Shown here: in pieces, positions 50,332-59,456 of the stretch
Layout: each line of letters starts with the position of its first letter
Position numbering within the stretch: position 1 is the stretch's first letter
Assembly: GCF_022818495.1 (NCBI RefSeq)
Contig: NZ_CP089291.1
Location: 3,613,501-3,677,500, forward strand
DNA: 64,000 bases
Direction of reading: 5' to 3'
Source: Fodinisporobacter ferrooxydans
GTDB taxonomy: Bacteria; Bacillota; Bacilli; Tumebacillales; MYW30-H2
The notes under the pieces: generated by a model
Told to the model about the DNA's origin: nothing
The model's input: only the letters and a program-made list of their open reading frames with translations
Databases searched by the model: none
Translations under genes and position numbers: made by a program

Positions 50332-51954
50332 ATGGAAACAGAACCCAGCTATTTGGTTGAATCAAGAAATCGTTGTAAAGCAGCAGGCCTGGATCCTGCA
50401 AAGTTTCCTGTTCCAGCACACGTGCTTTCACATTCCCAATTGATCAGACAGCAGATAAAATATGGTGAAATCCTTTCTGTAGCCAGATTTTTCAGTGACA
50501 GAATATTATCTTTGTTAAACAATACGCCGCTCGTTATTTTAATTACAGACGATGCAGGCTATATTCTTGAAATATATGGCGACGAATCGATGAAAATGAT
50601 GATGGTCCAAACGGGTATCACCATTGGCATTCAAATGAATGAAAAAGATATGGGAACGAATGTAATTTCCCTTTCCCTGCAAGAAAGGAAACCGATTGAA
50701 ATCATCGGAGACGGTCATTATCATCATTTTCTCCATGATTCGGCATGTTATGGTGTTCCTTTTTCTTTCTCAGACATCAACGGTTTGGCGGGAACTGTAG
50801 CAATCATGACATCTGTTCAGTTTCAAAGCCCATTTCCACTGTCTCTTTTATCCAATATGGTAGACTCCATGGAACGGGAAATATTGCTGCGACGGAAAAA
50901 TCGCACGCAGCATTTACTGACACATATTATGTTAAATACCCTTCGCAGCGGCATCATTATCACAGACAAGTTTGGATCCATTACAGAATTCAATCAATTT
51001 GCTGAACAAATCACCTGTTATGAGAAAAAAGATGTCCTGTGTCAGTCTGTATTTTCTTTGGAGCCCATCGGTCAATATTTGTTCGAGGTATTGCGTCAGG
51101 GGGAAAAATTTGAAGATGTGGAACTCACAATTACAAATGGAAGTGGCCAAAAATTTATTTTGCTGTTCGATGCATTGCCAATTTATGACGATCATCATGA
51201 GTTAATGGGTGCATACGCTCAATTTCGCGATATCACCGATCGTTGTGAACTGGAAAAACAAGTCATCGTTTCAGAAAAGTATTCCGCCATCGGAAAAATG
51301 GCCGCCGGTTTTGCTCATGAGATACGCAACCCCCTTACATCCATCATGGGATTCATGCAATTATTAATGGAGCGCGCAAGGAAAACACAACAGGAGATTC
51401 CCTATGCAGATATCATGTATCTGGAACTTCAACGTGTAAATAAATTGGTAACCGATTTTGTTCTTATGGCAAAGCCGAGTGTACCGGATCGAAAACTTTG
51501 TATTGCCCAAAACGTTCTGACAGAGACGGTTCAATTGATGGAAAGCCAAACCATTCTGAATGGCATCACTCTCGATACCGATTTTCATACGGAGCCGCTT
51601 CCGCTTTTTATTGATCCGATTCAAATGAAGCAAGTATTTATTAATGTAATCCAAAATGCGATTGAAGCCATCGGATCGAGGCGAGGCAGGATTGTGGTGT
51701 CGTTAAAACAGGACCCGCACACACAATGTGCGGTCATTCAAATTCATGACAATGGCAGCGGAATGACAGAAGATGAAATCAAGCATATCGTGAATCCCTT
51801 CTTTACAACAAAAGAAGATGGTTTAGGACTTGGCTTATCTGTTTCTTACCGCATTATTGAAAATCATAAAGGGAAAATTTCGGTTTCTTCAGAAAAAGGC
51901 GTCGGAACCCTATTTACCATTCAATTGCCGATTCATCATGCTTCCGATTGTTAA
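50332..51954 (+). CDS. PAS-domain sensor histidine kinase
   Basis: 540 residues, no membrane segments, so cytoplasmic. The N-terminal part (about 1-185) resembles the GAF-like sensor of AcoR-type regulators (LILITDDAGYILEIYGDE). A PAS domain (about 200-300; RSGIIITDKFGSITEFNQFAEQITCYEKKDVLC) follows. The HisKA phospho-acceptor is in AAGFAHEIRNPLTSIMGFMQLL and the ATPase has QNAIEAIG, IHDNGSGM and GLGLGLSVSYRII. No response regulator is adjacent. It resembles the cytoplasmic sporulation kinases, but that is inference. ATG behind AAGGAG. Confidence 0.9.
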   Translation: METEPSYLVESRNRCKAAGLDPAKFPVPAHVLSHSQLIRQQIKYGEILSVARFFSDRILSLLNNTPLVILITDDAGYILEIYGDESMKMMMVQTGITIGIQMNEKDMGTNVISLSLQERKPIEIIGDGHYHHFLHDSACYGVPFSFSDINGLAGTVAIMTSVQFQSPFPLSLLSNMVDSMEREILLRRKNRTQHLLTHIMLNTLRSGIIITDKFGSITEFNQFAEQITCYEKKDVLCQSVFSLEPIGQYLFEVLRQGEKFEDVELTITNGSGQKFILLFDALPIYDDHHELMGAYAQFRDITDRCELEKQVIVSEKYSAIGKMAAGFAHEIRNPLTSIMGFMQLLMERARKTQQEIPYADIMYLELQRVNKLVTDFVLMAKPSVPDRKLCIAQNVLTETVQLMESQTILNGITLDTDFHTEPLPLFIDPIQMKQVFINVIQNAIEAIGSRRGRIVVSLKQDPHTQCAVIQIHDNGSGMTEDEIKHIVNPFFTTKEDGLGLGLSVSYRIIENHKGKISVSSEKGVGTLFTIQLPIHHASDC

Positions 51955-52268
51955 AACAGCCGCAGCAGCGCGATGCCGACAACACCGACAATCATCGTCC
52001 ACAATGGGCTCTTGGACAGCCAAGCGATACAAAGTGCGACAATGCTCGTCAACCACAGTTTCCAATCCGGATGTCCTGCGGTCCCAGGTTGCAGGACTAT
52101 GGAAGGCGTGATTAAAGCAGCAAAAACACCGATGGGAACATAATGAAGACCTTGCTCGATTTTGGGCGTAACGCGGATAAAACGCCCCAGCAGAAGTCCT
52201 GAAAATCGTACAAGATACGTGGCAAGAGCAGCAAAACCAATGGCAAGAAAAATGGTCATGGATGTCAT
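51951..52268 (-). CDS. azlD: AzlD-family branched-chain amino acid exporter subunit
   Basis: 105 residues with three to four helices. TIFLAIGFAALATYLVRFSGLLLG and LHYVPIGVFAALITPSIVL are AzlD hallmarks. It forms a two-subunit exporter with AzlC for branched-chain amino acids or analogues. Its ATG overlaps the azlC stop (ATGA). Its end overlaps the convergent histidine kinase stop by four bases. Confidence 0.88.
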   Translation of the reverse strand: MTSMTIFLAIGFAALATYLVRFSGLLLGRFIRVTPKIEQGLHYVPIGVFAALITPSIVLQPGTAGHPDWKLWLTSIVALCIAWLSKSPLWTMIVGVVGIALLRLF

Positions 52269-52978
52269 TCCGAACACACTCCTACAAGAAAAGCGACAAG
52301 CGCACCTGCAAACACAGCGCCCGTTGTTCCGAACCAATGATACGCCAGAACCGATGTGACTGCAGCTGCCAATCCTGCGAAAACGTGGCGATGATGCTGC
52401 AGCTGAGCGACCAATAAACCAATAAAAGCCCCGATAAAAACAAAATCCAGTCCAAATTGCTTCGGATCGTGAATCAATCCCCCCAGTTCAAATCCAAGCG
52501 CCCCACTTGCCAACCAAGAGAAAAATATGGGGCTTGCTGCACCGGCAAAATAACCGGCGTCAACCAGACCGTTTTTGACATTCACCATCGCCATGCTGTA
52601 ACTCTCATCTGTCAGTCCATGTGACAACCAGGCAAAATGACGTTTGGGAGTCTCGCGCATCGCCCGCCCCAATGACAATCCATAAATGATATAGCGTGCG
52701 TTGATCAGTAGAGTGCTTATAAACATCGTCAAAAAAGATGCATCTTGCTTCAAAAGCGTAAGCACGGAAAATTGGGCGGGGCCTGCAAATACAAAAAATG
52801 ACATGGCAATCGTCTGAACTAGCGTGAGATGTGTTGCATTATTCGCCAGCGCCCCAAAAGCAAGACCATACGCAAACACGTTTAAGGAAAGCGGAACCGT
52901 ATCAACTGCAGCACGAATAAACTCTTTTCGAAGTGGAGAAGTGTTTTGTGCTATACTTGTGGAAGTATAACTTAACAT
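52265..52978 (-). CDS. azlC: AzlC-family branched-chain amino acid exporter subunit
   Basis: 237 residues, about six helices. VPLSLNVFAYGLAFGALANNATHLTLVQTIAMSFFVFAGPAQFSVL and LLINARYIIYGLSLG are the AzlC family signature. It forms the larger half of the AzlCD exporter. It is divergent from an XRE-cupin regulator across a long palindrome, as is usual for this transporter pair, so amino acid-dependent control is likely. Confidence 0.9.
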   Translation of the reverse strand: MLSYTSTSIAQNTSPLRKEFIRAAVDTVPLSLNVFAYGLAFGALANNATHLTLVQTIAMSFFVFAGPAQFSVLTLLKQDASFLTMFISTLLINARYIIYGLSLGRAMRETPKRHFAWLSHGLTDESYSMAMVNVKNGLVDAGYFAGAASPIFFSWLASGALGFELGGLIHDPKQFGLDFVFIGAFIGLLVAQLQHHRHVFAGLAAAVTSVLAYHWFGTTGAVFAGALVAFLVGVCSE

Positions 52979-52998
52979 AATCGTTTGTGCCCCTCTTT

Positions 52999-53035
52999 GT
53001 ATGTTATATTATTCAAAATGTATCATATAACATAC
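52999..53035. promoter_or_regulatory. 11-bp perfect inverted repeat between azlC and regulator
   Basis: GTATGTTATAT (52999-53009) and ATATAACATAC (53025-53035) are perfect complements 15 bases apart. The divergent location marks it as the likely operator of the XRE-cupin regulator at 53160. Confidence 0.6.
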
Positions 53036-53159
53036 GATTTTGAGGGTCAAGTGTTTGGTGTATTTACAGAATTTTTCCTACAATTCAATCCAAATATACT
53101 ATGTAATGTGTGAAAAGATTGGGTTTGGTGATAAAAGATTTGGATCGAGGAGTGTTCAA

Positions 53160-53717
53160 ATGGAGAAAGATTTATCAATGCGAATCGGCCAACGTTTGCG
53201 TTTCTATCGACAGCAGCGGAAATTATCGCTGGATGACCTGGCGGAACTGACCGGCGTCAGCAAACCGATGCTTGGACAAATCGAACGCGGCACATCCAAT
53301 CCGACAGTTGCAACACTTTCAAAAATCGCGTTTGGACTGCAGGTTCCATTCACGGCATTTCTTGTAGAAAATCCGTCTGTAAAAATTTTTCGCGTTGAGG
53401 AACAACCTTTATTGCAAGAAGATCACGGCCGTTTTCAAACGTATAATACGTTTGCAGCGCCAGGTGTTCCTCTGGAAACCTTTCGCATCCGTTTGTTGCC
53501 AGGCTGCAATCATGATTCCGAGCCTCATGGCTTGGGAGTGATTGAATCCATTACCGTCTATTCCGGGACGCTTACCATCGAAATTGGCGCTGAGACCTGT
53601 ACGCTGGAACAGGGTGATTCTCTCTCATTTTCCGCAGATACGCATCATGTTTACAAAAATCAAACGGACAACGTATGCGAAATCGCCTTGCAGCTTTTTT
53701 ATTCTGTCCAGCAATAA
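53160..53717 (+). CDS. XRE-family regulator with cupin domain
   Basis: 185 residues. The HTH (about 8-65) is RIGQRLRFYRQQRKLSLDDLAELTGVSKPMLGQIERGTSNPTVATLSKIAFGLQV. The cupin sensor (about 105-180) has PHGLGVIESITVYSGTLTIEIGAETCTLEQGDSLSFSADTHHVYKN. This architecture is the common partner of azlCD and should sense an amino acid or analogue. GAGGAG places the start at 53160; the longer frame reaches into the operator region. It probably represses azlCD. Confidence 0.88.
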   Translation: MEKDLSMRIGQRLRFYRQQRKLSLDDLAELTGVSKPMLGQIERGTSNPTVATLSKIAFGLQVPFTAFLVENPSVKIFRVEEQPLLQEDHGRFQTYNTFAAPGVPLETFRIRLLPGCNHDSEPHGLGVIESITVYSGTLTIEIGAETCTLEQGDSLSFSADTHHVYKNQTDNVCEIALQLFYSVQQ

Positions 53718-53753
53718 TCGAAAAAGCAGGAGCAGCAAGCGCCAGAAGCGTTG

Positions 53754-54050
53754 CTATTCCGCTCCTTTGATTGCCTGCAGCAAATCAAACATATGTGAGA
53801 TAATCTGCTCGCGAAACGCATCCTTTGTTTCCAGTTCCCCGATTACCGCCACATCTGTCCGATATTCATGCAATAAATCCGCTTGCTCCATTAATTCAAG
53901 CAATTGCTCTTTCACCGGTCCCGCGGTTTCGTCCAGCAGCGGATGCACCTGTTTTTTAACCGCTTCCGATAATGTCATATCATGACGGGGCCCGCCATTG
54001 CTCTTCAGTAAATTTCTGATGACTTCCAGATGATGTGTTACAGTATCCAT
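53754..54050 (-). CDS. Hypothetical 98-residue helical protein
   Basis: DTVTHHLEVIRNLLKSNGGPRHDMTLSEAVKKQVHPLLDETAGPVKEQLLELMEQADLLHEYRTDVAVIGELETKDAFREQIISHMFDLLQAIKG: acidic, helical in appearance, with no membrane segment or signal. I do not recognise a family. It has a Shine-Dalgarno-like GGGAAGA and lies between the regulator and the ABC-F gene, transcribed leftward. Confidence 0.55.
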   Translation of the reverse strand: MDTVTHHLEVIRNLLKSNGGPRHDMTLSEAVKKQVHPLLDETAGPVKEQLLELMEQADLLHEYRTDVAVIGELETKDAFREQIISHMFDLLQAIKGAE

Positions 54051-54131
54051 CTTTCTATCTTCCCTTTCTGCGTTTACCTGCCTCCCCTATTCTTTCCTGT
54101 CTTGCATGGAACATACTTCATTTTCGAATAA

Positions 54132-54174
54132 AAAACAGCTCAAAATTCCATGTAAAGGCCATTTGAGCTGTTTT
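54132..54174. terminator. Terminator hairpin after ABC-F gene
   Basis: AAAACAGCTCAAA (54132-54144) pairs with TTTGAGCTGTTTT (54162-54174), with T-rich ends on both sides. It ends the leftward ABC-F transcript. Confidence 0.8.
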
Positions 54175-54198
54175 TGCCAGTTTAGCAATCGATTAAAA

Positions 54199-55812
54199 TC
54201 ACCGATACAAACTTTCCTGCAATTCTTTGACATGTGCATTCTCGAGATATTCATCGTAGGTCATCGATCTGTCAATGATTCCGTTCGGAGTGATTTCAAT
54301 GATCCGATTGGCAATTGTCTGTATTAGTTGATGGTCGTGGGATGCCAGCAAAACGGCTCCCTGGAATTGCATCAGTGCATTGTTGAGAGCGGTTATGGAT
54401 TCGAGATCCAGATGATTTGTCGGCTCGTCCAACAGCAGTACATTCGCTCCTGTGCACATCATTTTGGAAAACATGCAGCGCACTTTCTCGCCCCCGGACA
54501 GTACGCTAGCCTTTTTCAACGATTCATCGCCAGAAAACAGCATGCGTCCCAAGAAGCCGCGAATATACGTTTCGTCCTGTTCTTTTGAATATTGTCGCAG
54601 CCATTCGATCAGATTTAAGTCCGTAGCAAAAAATTCCTCGTTGTCTTTTGGGAAATACGCTTGCGATGTCGTAATCCCCCACTTGAATTCTCCGCTGTCA
54701 GGAGTGATTTCCCCCATTAATGTACGGAATAACGCGGTTTTGGCCAACTCATTCGTCCCTGCGAGTGCGATTTTATCGCCCCGGTTCACCGTAAAACTGA
54801 TGTTGTCCAATATTTTCTCGCCGTTTAGCGATACAGTTAATCCCGCAACAGACAGAACATCGTTTCCGAGCTCCCGATCCGGCTTGAAGTCGATAAACGG
54901 ATATTTCCGAGAGGATGGCTTGATATCGTCCAATGAAATTTTATCCAGCTGTTTTTTCCTTGATGTCGCTTGCTTCGACTTGGACGCATTTGCGCTGAAT
55001 CGGCGGATGAACTCTTCCAGCTCCTTGATCTTTTCTTCCTTTTTCTTGTTGGCGTTTTTCGCCAGCTTAAGCGCCAATTGGCTGGATTCGTACCAGAAAT
55101 CATAGTTGCCCACATACAACTGGATTTTGCCGAAATCGATATCTGCAATATGTGTGCAAACCTGATTGAGAAAATGTCTGTCATGGGAAACCACGATCAC
55201 CGTATTTTCATAGTCGTAAAGGAAATTTTCCAGCCATTGAATGGATTCCCGATCCAGGTGGTTCGTCGGCTCGTCAAGGAGCAGAATATCCGGATTTCCG
55301 AATAATGCCTGGGCCAGCAATACGCGTACCTTTTGATTCCCGTCCAACTCTTTCATTTTCATTTGGTGGCACGCAACATCGATGCCAAGTCCCTGTAAAA
55401 GTTCAGCAGCTTCCGGTTCCGCTTCCCAGCCATTCAGATCGGCAAATTCCGCTTCCAGTTCCCCTGCCCGCATGCCATCCGCATCGGTAAATTCTCCTTT
55501 TGCGTAGATGGCATCCCGCTCTTCCATGATTTCATAAAGCTTGCGATGCCCCATGATCACTGTTTTGAGGACTTCATACTCATCAAATTCGAAGTGATTT
55601 TGCTTTAAAACAGCCACCCTGGAACCCGGAGTGACAATCACTTCTCCATTGGTCGGTTCGATTTCTCCACACAATATTTTTAGAAATGTGGATTTCCCCG
55701 CTCCATTTGCACCGATCAGCCCGTAACAATTGCCCGGCGTAAATTTGATCGAGACATCTTCAAACAATGCGCGTTTTCCATAACGCAGCGTAATGCCATT
55801 TGTACTGATCAT
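54199..55812 (-). CDS. ABC-F family ATPase (YkpA/YbiT type)
   Basis: 537 residues, two ABC domains on one chain and no membrane part. The first Walker A is GANGAGKS, and both Walker B motifs read LLLDEPTNHLD. The linker between domains is basic and coiled (KLAKNANKKKEEKIKELEEFIRRF). The second Walker A is altered to GTNELAKT and the first signature is LDGNQKVRV, both as in the YkpA/YbiT branch. ABC-F proteins bind the ribosomal E site and affect translation. It is probably housekeeping rather than antibiotic resistance. Confidence 0.9.
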   Translation of the reverse strand: MISTNGITLRYGKRALFEDVSIKFTPGNCYGLIGANGAGKSTFLKILCGEIEPTNGEVIVTPGSRVAVLKQNHFEFDEYEVLKTVIMGHRKLYEIMEERDAIYAKGEFTDADGMRAGELEAEFADLNGWEAEPEAAELLQGLGIDVACHQMKMKELDGNQKVRVLLAQALFGNPDILLLDEPTNHLDRESIQWLENFLYDYENTVIVVSHDRHFLNQVCTHIADIDFGKIQLYVGNYDFWYESSQLALKLAKNANKKKEEKIKELEEFIRRFSANASKSKQATSRKKQLDKISLDDIKPSSRKYPFIDFKPDRELGNDVLSVAGLTVSLNGEKILDNISFTVNRGDKIALAGTNELAKTALFRTLMGEITPDSGEFKWGITTSQAYFPKDNEEFFATDLNLIEWLRQYSKEQDETYIRGFLGRMLFSGDESLKKASVLSGGEKVRCMFSKMMCTGANVLLLDEPTNHLDLESITALNNALMQFQGAVLLASHDHQLIQTIANRIIEITPNGIIDRSMTYDEYLENAHVKELQESLYR

Positions 55813-55906
55813 CTATCTGCTACCCCCTATTTTCACTAGGATTATATGTTATTTCCCGGCCAAATGGAAGTGTTGCCGGATGTTTTGCGCTGCACTTTTC
55901 AAATTT

Positions 55907-57694
55907 TTATTCTTCGAGATGCACGGGCACACATCCGCGCACACTATTGATAAACCATATGTGCTCTGCCCGCCGGATGTCCGAGCGGGTGAGACGCTTT
56001 TCCTCGATGCGTCCATCCGCGAGCAGTTGCGCCCGCATCGTTCCCGGCAACAGTCCGCATGCGACGGGTGGAGTCAGTTTTTGTCCATCGATTTGAACGA
56101 CGACATTCCCGTTTATAAATTCGGTAATTTCCTCGTCTTCATTCCATAACAGAACATCAAATATCCGATCCGATGCAGATCGATGTGCTTCATACATCGA
56201 CCGATGTGTAGTTTTATGGTAGAGAAATCGATTGTTTTTGGAAATCGCCGTTTGCGCAAGAGCAACAGCTTTTGATTCTCCGGAACTTGCAGCAAGGATT
56301 GCCGGAAGCGGTGTGCTCTCGATTCGAACTTGACCGCTTTGTGTCACAAGCAGCCTTACACGGCGTACTTCCTCGGCTGAAAACGAGTTGGCATAGTCCG
56401 TTAGCTTGCATTTTACATGGTCCAAATCGAGAGGAATCGCAAAATACTGGGCAGATTTTTGCAACCGTTCCAAATGGCGCTTGAACAAAATATAGTTTCT
56501 CTGTTCCATTTTCAGCGTTTCCAGCAACTCAAATGTCGGCATTTCTTCCGTGAGCAGGGCAGCTTTGGCGAACGCTTCCACATACTCCTCCTCGACTGCC
56601 GAATCCCAGGTAATCCCTCCGCCAACCCCGTATTCGGCCATACCGGTGGCTGCATCCAGGATCATGGTGCGAATGGCAACATTGAAGACCGCATTGCCGT
56701 TTGGTTTGATCAGTCCAATCGTTCCGCAGTATAATTCCCGCGGAGCCGTTTCCCATTCGGAAATCAGTTCCATGGTGCGGATTTTCGGAGCGCCGGTAAT
56801 AGAGCCGCATGGAAACAAGGCTTGCAGCACATCGATCCATGTTGCATGCGTGTGCAACTGGCCCACGACCGTCGATGTCAGTTGAAATACGGTAGGATAG
56901 CGTTCCAGTTCGAACAGTGCAGGTACATGAACAGACCCGGTTTCTGCAATACGGCCGATATCATTTCGCAATAAATCCACAATCATCACATTTTCCGCCC
57001 GGTTTTTGTCGGAAGCTTGCAGCCATGCCGCCATTTCCTGATCCTCTTCAAACCAGCGGCCCCGCTTGGCAGTGCCTTTCATTGGGCGAGTGGCGACCTG
57101 CCGATCCTTTACATGAAAAAACAGTTCAGGAGAAGCCGAGAGTATCCGATGTGAGCCGATATTCAAATAGGCGGAATAATTCCCTTTTTGGGCAGCGCGC
57201 AACAACTGGTAATACGCAAAATCGTCACCGGAAAAATGGGAACGCAGCCGCATCGTGTAATTGAGCTGATATGTTTCCCCGCGGCCTATCGCATCTTTGA
57301 TGCGTTGCATCTTGGACGCATATTCCTCTTTTGAAACAGTGGACTCCCATGGCATGAAATGAAATTCTCCTGTGCCGGCAAAAGGCTTTGCTAACACCGC
57401 ATGGGGTTCCTGCAAAGGCTCTTGAAAGATACCGAACCAAGCCAATGGAAGCTTATGGGAGTGCGCGGCAGAAAATGCCGGATCAAACGCGGGGGCTGCC
57501 TCATAGGTGAGAAATCCTGCCGCATACAGCCCTTTGTTTACTTCCATTTGAATCGCACATAGCGTTGGATACACATCTTCGATTGAATAGACTGCAAAGA
57601 TTTGAATGGGGTCACGGAACAACAGCGGTTGTCGACAGCCATTTTCATCAGTAAAATCAAACAGAAGGAACGGTGATGGGATACGATCATTCAT
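55907..57694 (-). CDS. PabB-PabC fusion: aminodeoxychorismate synthase I and lyase
   Basis: 595 residues. The N-terminal PabB part (about 1-350) has QLNYTMRLR, RPMKGTAKRGR, ENVMIVDLLRNDIGRIAETGSV and LFPCGSITGAPKIRTMELI. The C-terminal PabC part (about 370-595) has the PLP Lys in FLYHKTTHRSMYE and ITEFINGNVVV. It turns chorismate and ammonia into aminodeoxychorismate and then 4-aminobenzoate for folate. The glutaminase PabA is not here. The ATG at 57694 has AAAGGAG six bases upstream. Confidence 0.9.
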   Translation of the reverse strand: MNDRIPSPFLLFDFTDENGCRQPLLFRDPIQIFAVYSIEDVYPTLCAIQMEVNKGLYAAGFLTYEAAPAFDPAFSAAHSHKLPLAWFGIFQEPLQEPHAVLAKPFAGTGEFHFMPWESTVSKEEYASKMQRIKDAIGRGETYQLNYTMRLRSHFSGDDFAYYQLLRAAQKGNYSAYLNIGSHRILSASPELFFHVKDRQVATRPMKGTAKRGRWFEEDQEMAAWLQASDKNRAENVMIVDLLRNDIGRIAETGSVHVPALFELERYPTVFQLTSTVVGQLHTHATWIDVLQALFPCGSITGAPKIRTMELISEWETAPRELYCGTIGLIKPNGNAVFNVAIRTMILDAATGMAEYGVGGGITWDSAVEEEYVEAFAKAALLTEEMPTFELLETLKMEQRNYILFKRHLERLQKSAQYFAIPLDLDHVKCKLTDYANSFSAEEVRRVRLLVTQSGQVRIESTPLPAILAASSGESKAVALAQTAISKNNRFLYHKTTHRSMYEAHRSASDRIFDVLLWNEDEEITEFINGNVVVQIDGQKLTPPVACGLLPGTMRAQLLADGRIEEKRLTRSDIRRAEHIWFINSVRGCVPVHLEE

Positions 57695-57717
57695 GGGAAA
57701 CTCCTTTATTTCTCGAA

Positions 57718-58119
57718 TCAACTGATTTTTACCGGCTGATCCATTGCCTCAGCCAAAAGTTGCGTCAATTCTCCCGCATAATATACGAAAAAGTCATGCA
57801 ATGCCCGCGTACATGCCGTATAAAGCAATTTGCGATCCGACTTTCGCTGGTAAACGTTTGCACCTGCATTATAGAGAAGTACTCCATCAAATTCCAATCC
57901 TTTGGTGAGATATGCAGGTATGACAATGACGCCGCTGAAAAAGGATCGGGATGTTTTGGTCATTAAATGAATGCGCTTGGCTGATAAAGACTCCATCGTA
58001 TAATGTCCGATCTCTTTTTCAAATGTCATTGTATAGTCTTTGATAAATTTCCGCAAATGTTTGTATACGATATCCCCCTCGAAAATATGCGGCGCGTTTT
58101 TTACATTATTGCATACAAC
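57718..58119 (-). pseudogene. UvrD-like helicase (HelD type), C-terminal remnant
   Basis: About 130 codons survive. FFSGVIVIPAYLTKGLEFDGVLLYNAGANVY and DRKLLYTACTRALHDFFVYYAGELTQLL are helicase motifs V and VI. The upstream 600 or more codons with the ATP-binding motifs are gone and the frame starts after an in-frame stop. A RNA-polymerase-recycling HelD origin is the best guess. Confidence 0.7.
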
Positions 58120-58289
58120 TTATCGAACAAATACAGTGGATCTGGAAAATTCACATCGTGCATCTCGATTCTATTGTTTTTACATATCAAGTGCCGATTT
58201 GACTTTCACTGATTTTGACCAGACCCGTTATGATCTACTAGAATAAGAGAAAACAAGACAAATCAACGATGTTTGGGAGAGAAGTTTTG

Positions 58290-59273
58290 ATGGAACAGCA
58301 AAAAGAGATTCAAATTCCAAATCCATTCCTTCATTATCTTGATTTATACCTGGGGACATTGCTTGGAAAAGGGAAAGCGGCCAAAACCATCGAGAATTAC
58401 GGACGGGATATTCGGCTGTTTTTTGAGTATTTGGCGATTGCGTATCCTTCCGTGCAAGATGTGCCGGCCATTCGCCGGGAACATATGTATACCTATTTTA
58501 ATCATCATCTGACACTACAGAGGGGAAATGCACAAACGACCATTCAGCGCAGGCGGATTGCTTTGCGCCAGTTTTTTCAATTTCTTGTGATTGATGTAAA
58601 AGTAATCGCAGCATCCGATAATCCCTATCATGAGGAGTCAGCCATTCGGGAAAAAGTGGTTAAACAAGATAAATTGCCAATCTTTTTGGAAATCCATGAA
58701 GCGATTGCGTTTCTGGAAGCGATTTTCAAGCGGGACGACAAACGGGGCGGCCGCAAGGATTGGATGAAAGAACGGGATATTGCCCTTTTCAGCTTTATCC
58801 TCGGTACAGGCGTGCGCATTTCGGAGCTCTGCAACATGACAGTCGAGCGCTATGAGACATTGATATCGAGCGGCACTGCCAGGATCCTCGGCAAAGGAGA
58901 CAAAGATCGGGATATTCCCATGCGGGAAATTGATCTCAGACGATTGGAGCAATATATGAACGTACGTCCAAAGCCTGAGCCTGAGCATGGATGTATTTGG
59001 CTGACCAAATCCCTGCAGCCGATGGTGCCTAGAAACATTCAGGGCATCATCAAAACATATGCCGGACGGGCCGATCTTCCCATGGAAAAGAAACGCCGCC
59101 TGACACCGCATAAACTCCGTCATTCCTATGCATCGCTGCTTCTGGAAAACGGAGCCGATCTGCGCACCATCCAGGAACTGCTGGGACATGCAGATATTTC
59201 TACGACCCAGATTTATACACATATATTAAAAAGCAAAAAACAGCAGGCGATTGAAAATTTGCCGCAGTTTTAA
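58290..59273 (+). CDS. Tyrosine recombinase (XerC/XerD-like)
   Basis: 327 residues. The N-terminal core-binding domain (about 10-110) includes [29 protein letters not shown]. In the catalytic part, [13 protein letters not shown] has the first Arg, [11 protein letters not shown] the Lys, [41 protein letters not shown] the HxxR, His and Tyr. All catalytic residues are present. GGGAGAG selects the ATG at 58290. It stands beside a broken helicase gene, hinting at local rearrangement; a role in plasmid or phage dimer resolution is possible. Confidence 0.87.
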   Translation: MEQQKEIQIPNPFLHYLDLYLGTLLGKGKAAKTIENYGRDIRLFFEYLAIAYPSVQDVPAIRREHMYTYFNHHLTLQRGNAQTTIQRRRIALRQFFQFLVIDVKVIAASDNPYHEESAIREKVVKQDKLPIFLEIHEAIAFLEAIFKRDDKRGGRKDWMKERDIALFSFILGTGVRISELCNMTVERYETLISSGTARILGKGDKDRDIPMREIDLRRLEQYMNVRPKPEPEHGCIWLTKSLQPMVPRNIQGIIKTYAGRADLPMEKKRRLTPHKLRHSYASLLLENGADLRTIQELLGHADISTTQIYTHILKSKKQQAIENLPQF

Positions 59274-59332
59274 AGTATTCATCATACTGATTTCGGTATA
59301 TCACACAATTTCACTTTCATAATCGAAAACAT

Positions 59333-59370
59333 AAAAGCCGGAATCTCTTAATTTAAGGATTCCGGCTTTT
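59333..59370 (+). terminator. Strong terminator after recombinase
   Basis: AAAAGCCGGAATC (59333-59345) is complementary to GATTCCGGCTTTT (59358-59370), then T-rich. It ends the recombinase gene and can also stop the leftward glucosidase. Confidence 0.85.
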
Positions 59371-59456
59371 TATATTCCCATAATTTTTATTATGGTGGAT
59401 TTTACGTCATTTGGTTGGCGGCGCCCCTATGTGCATCCTTCTGTGCATCCTTCTGT

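Noticed and set aside
54452-55105. Plus-strand open frame of 217 codons inside the ABC-F gene
   Set aside because: It is antisense to conserved ABC motifs, with Ser/Phe-rich composition typical of shadow frames.
54199-55812. Antibiotic-resistance ABC-F protein
   Set aside because: The altered second Walker A and first signature motifs match the YkpA/YbiT housekeeping branch rather than Vga/Lsa/Msr types.
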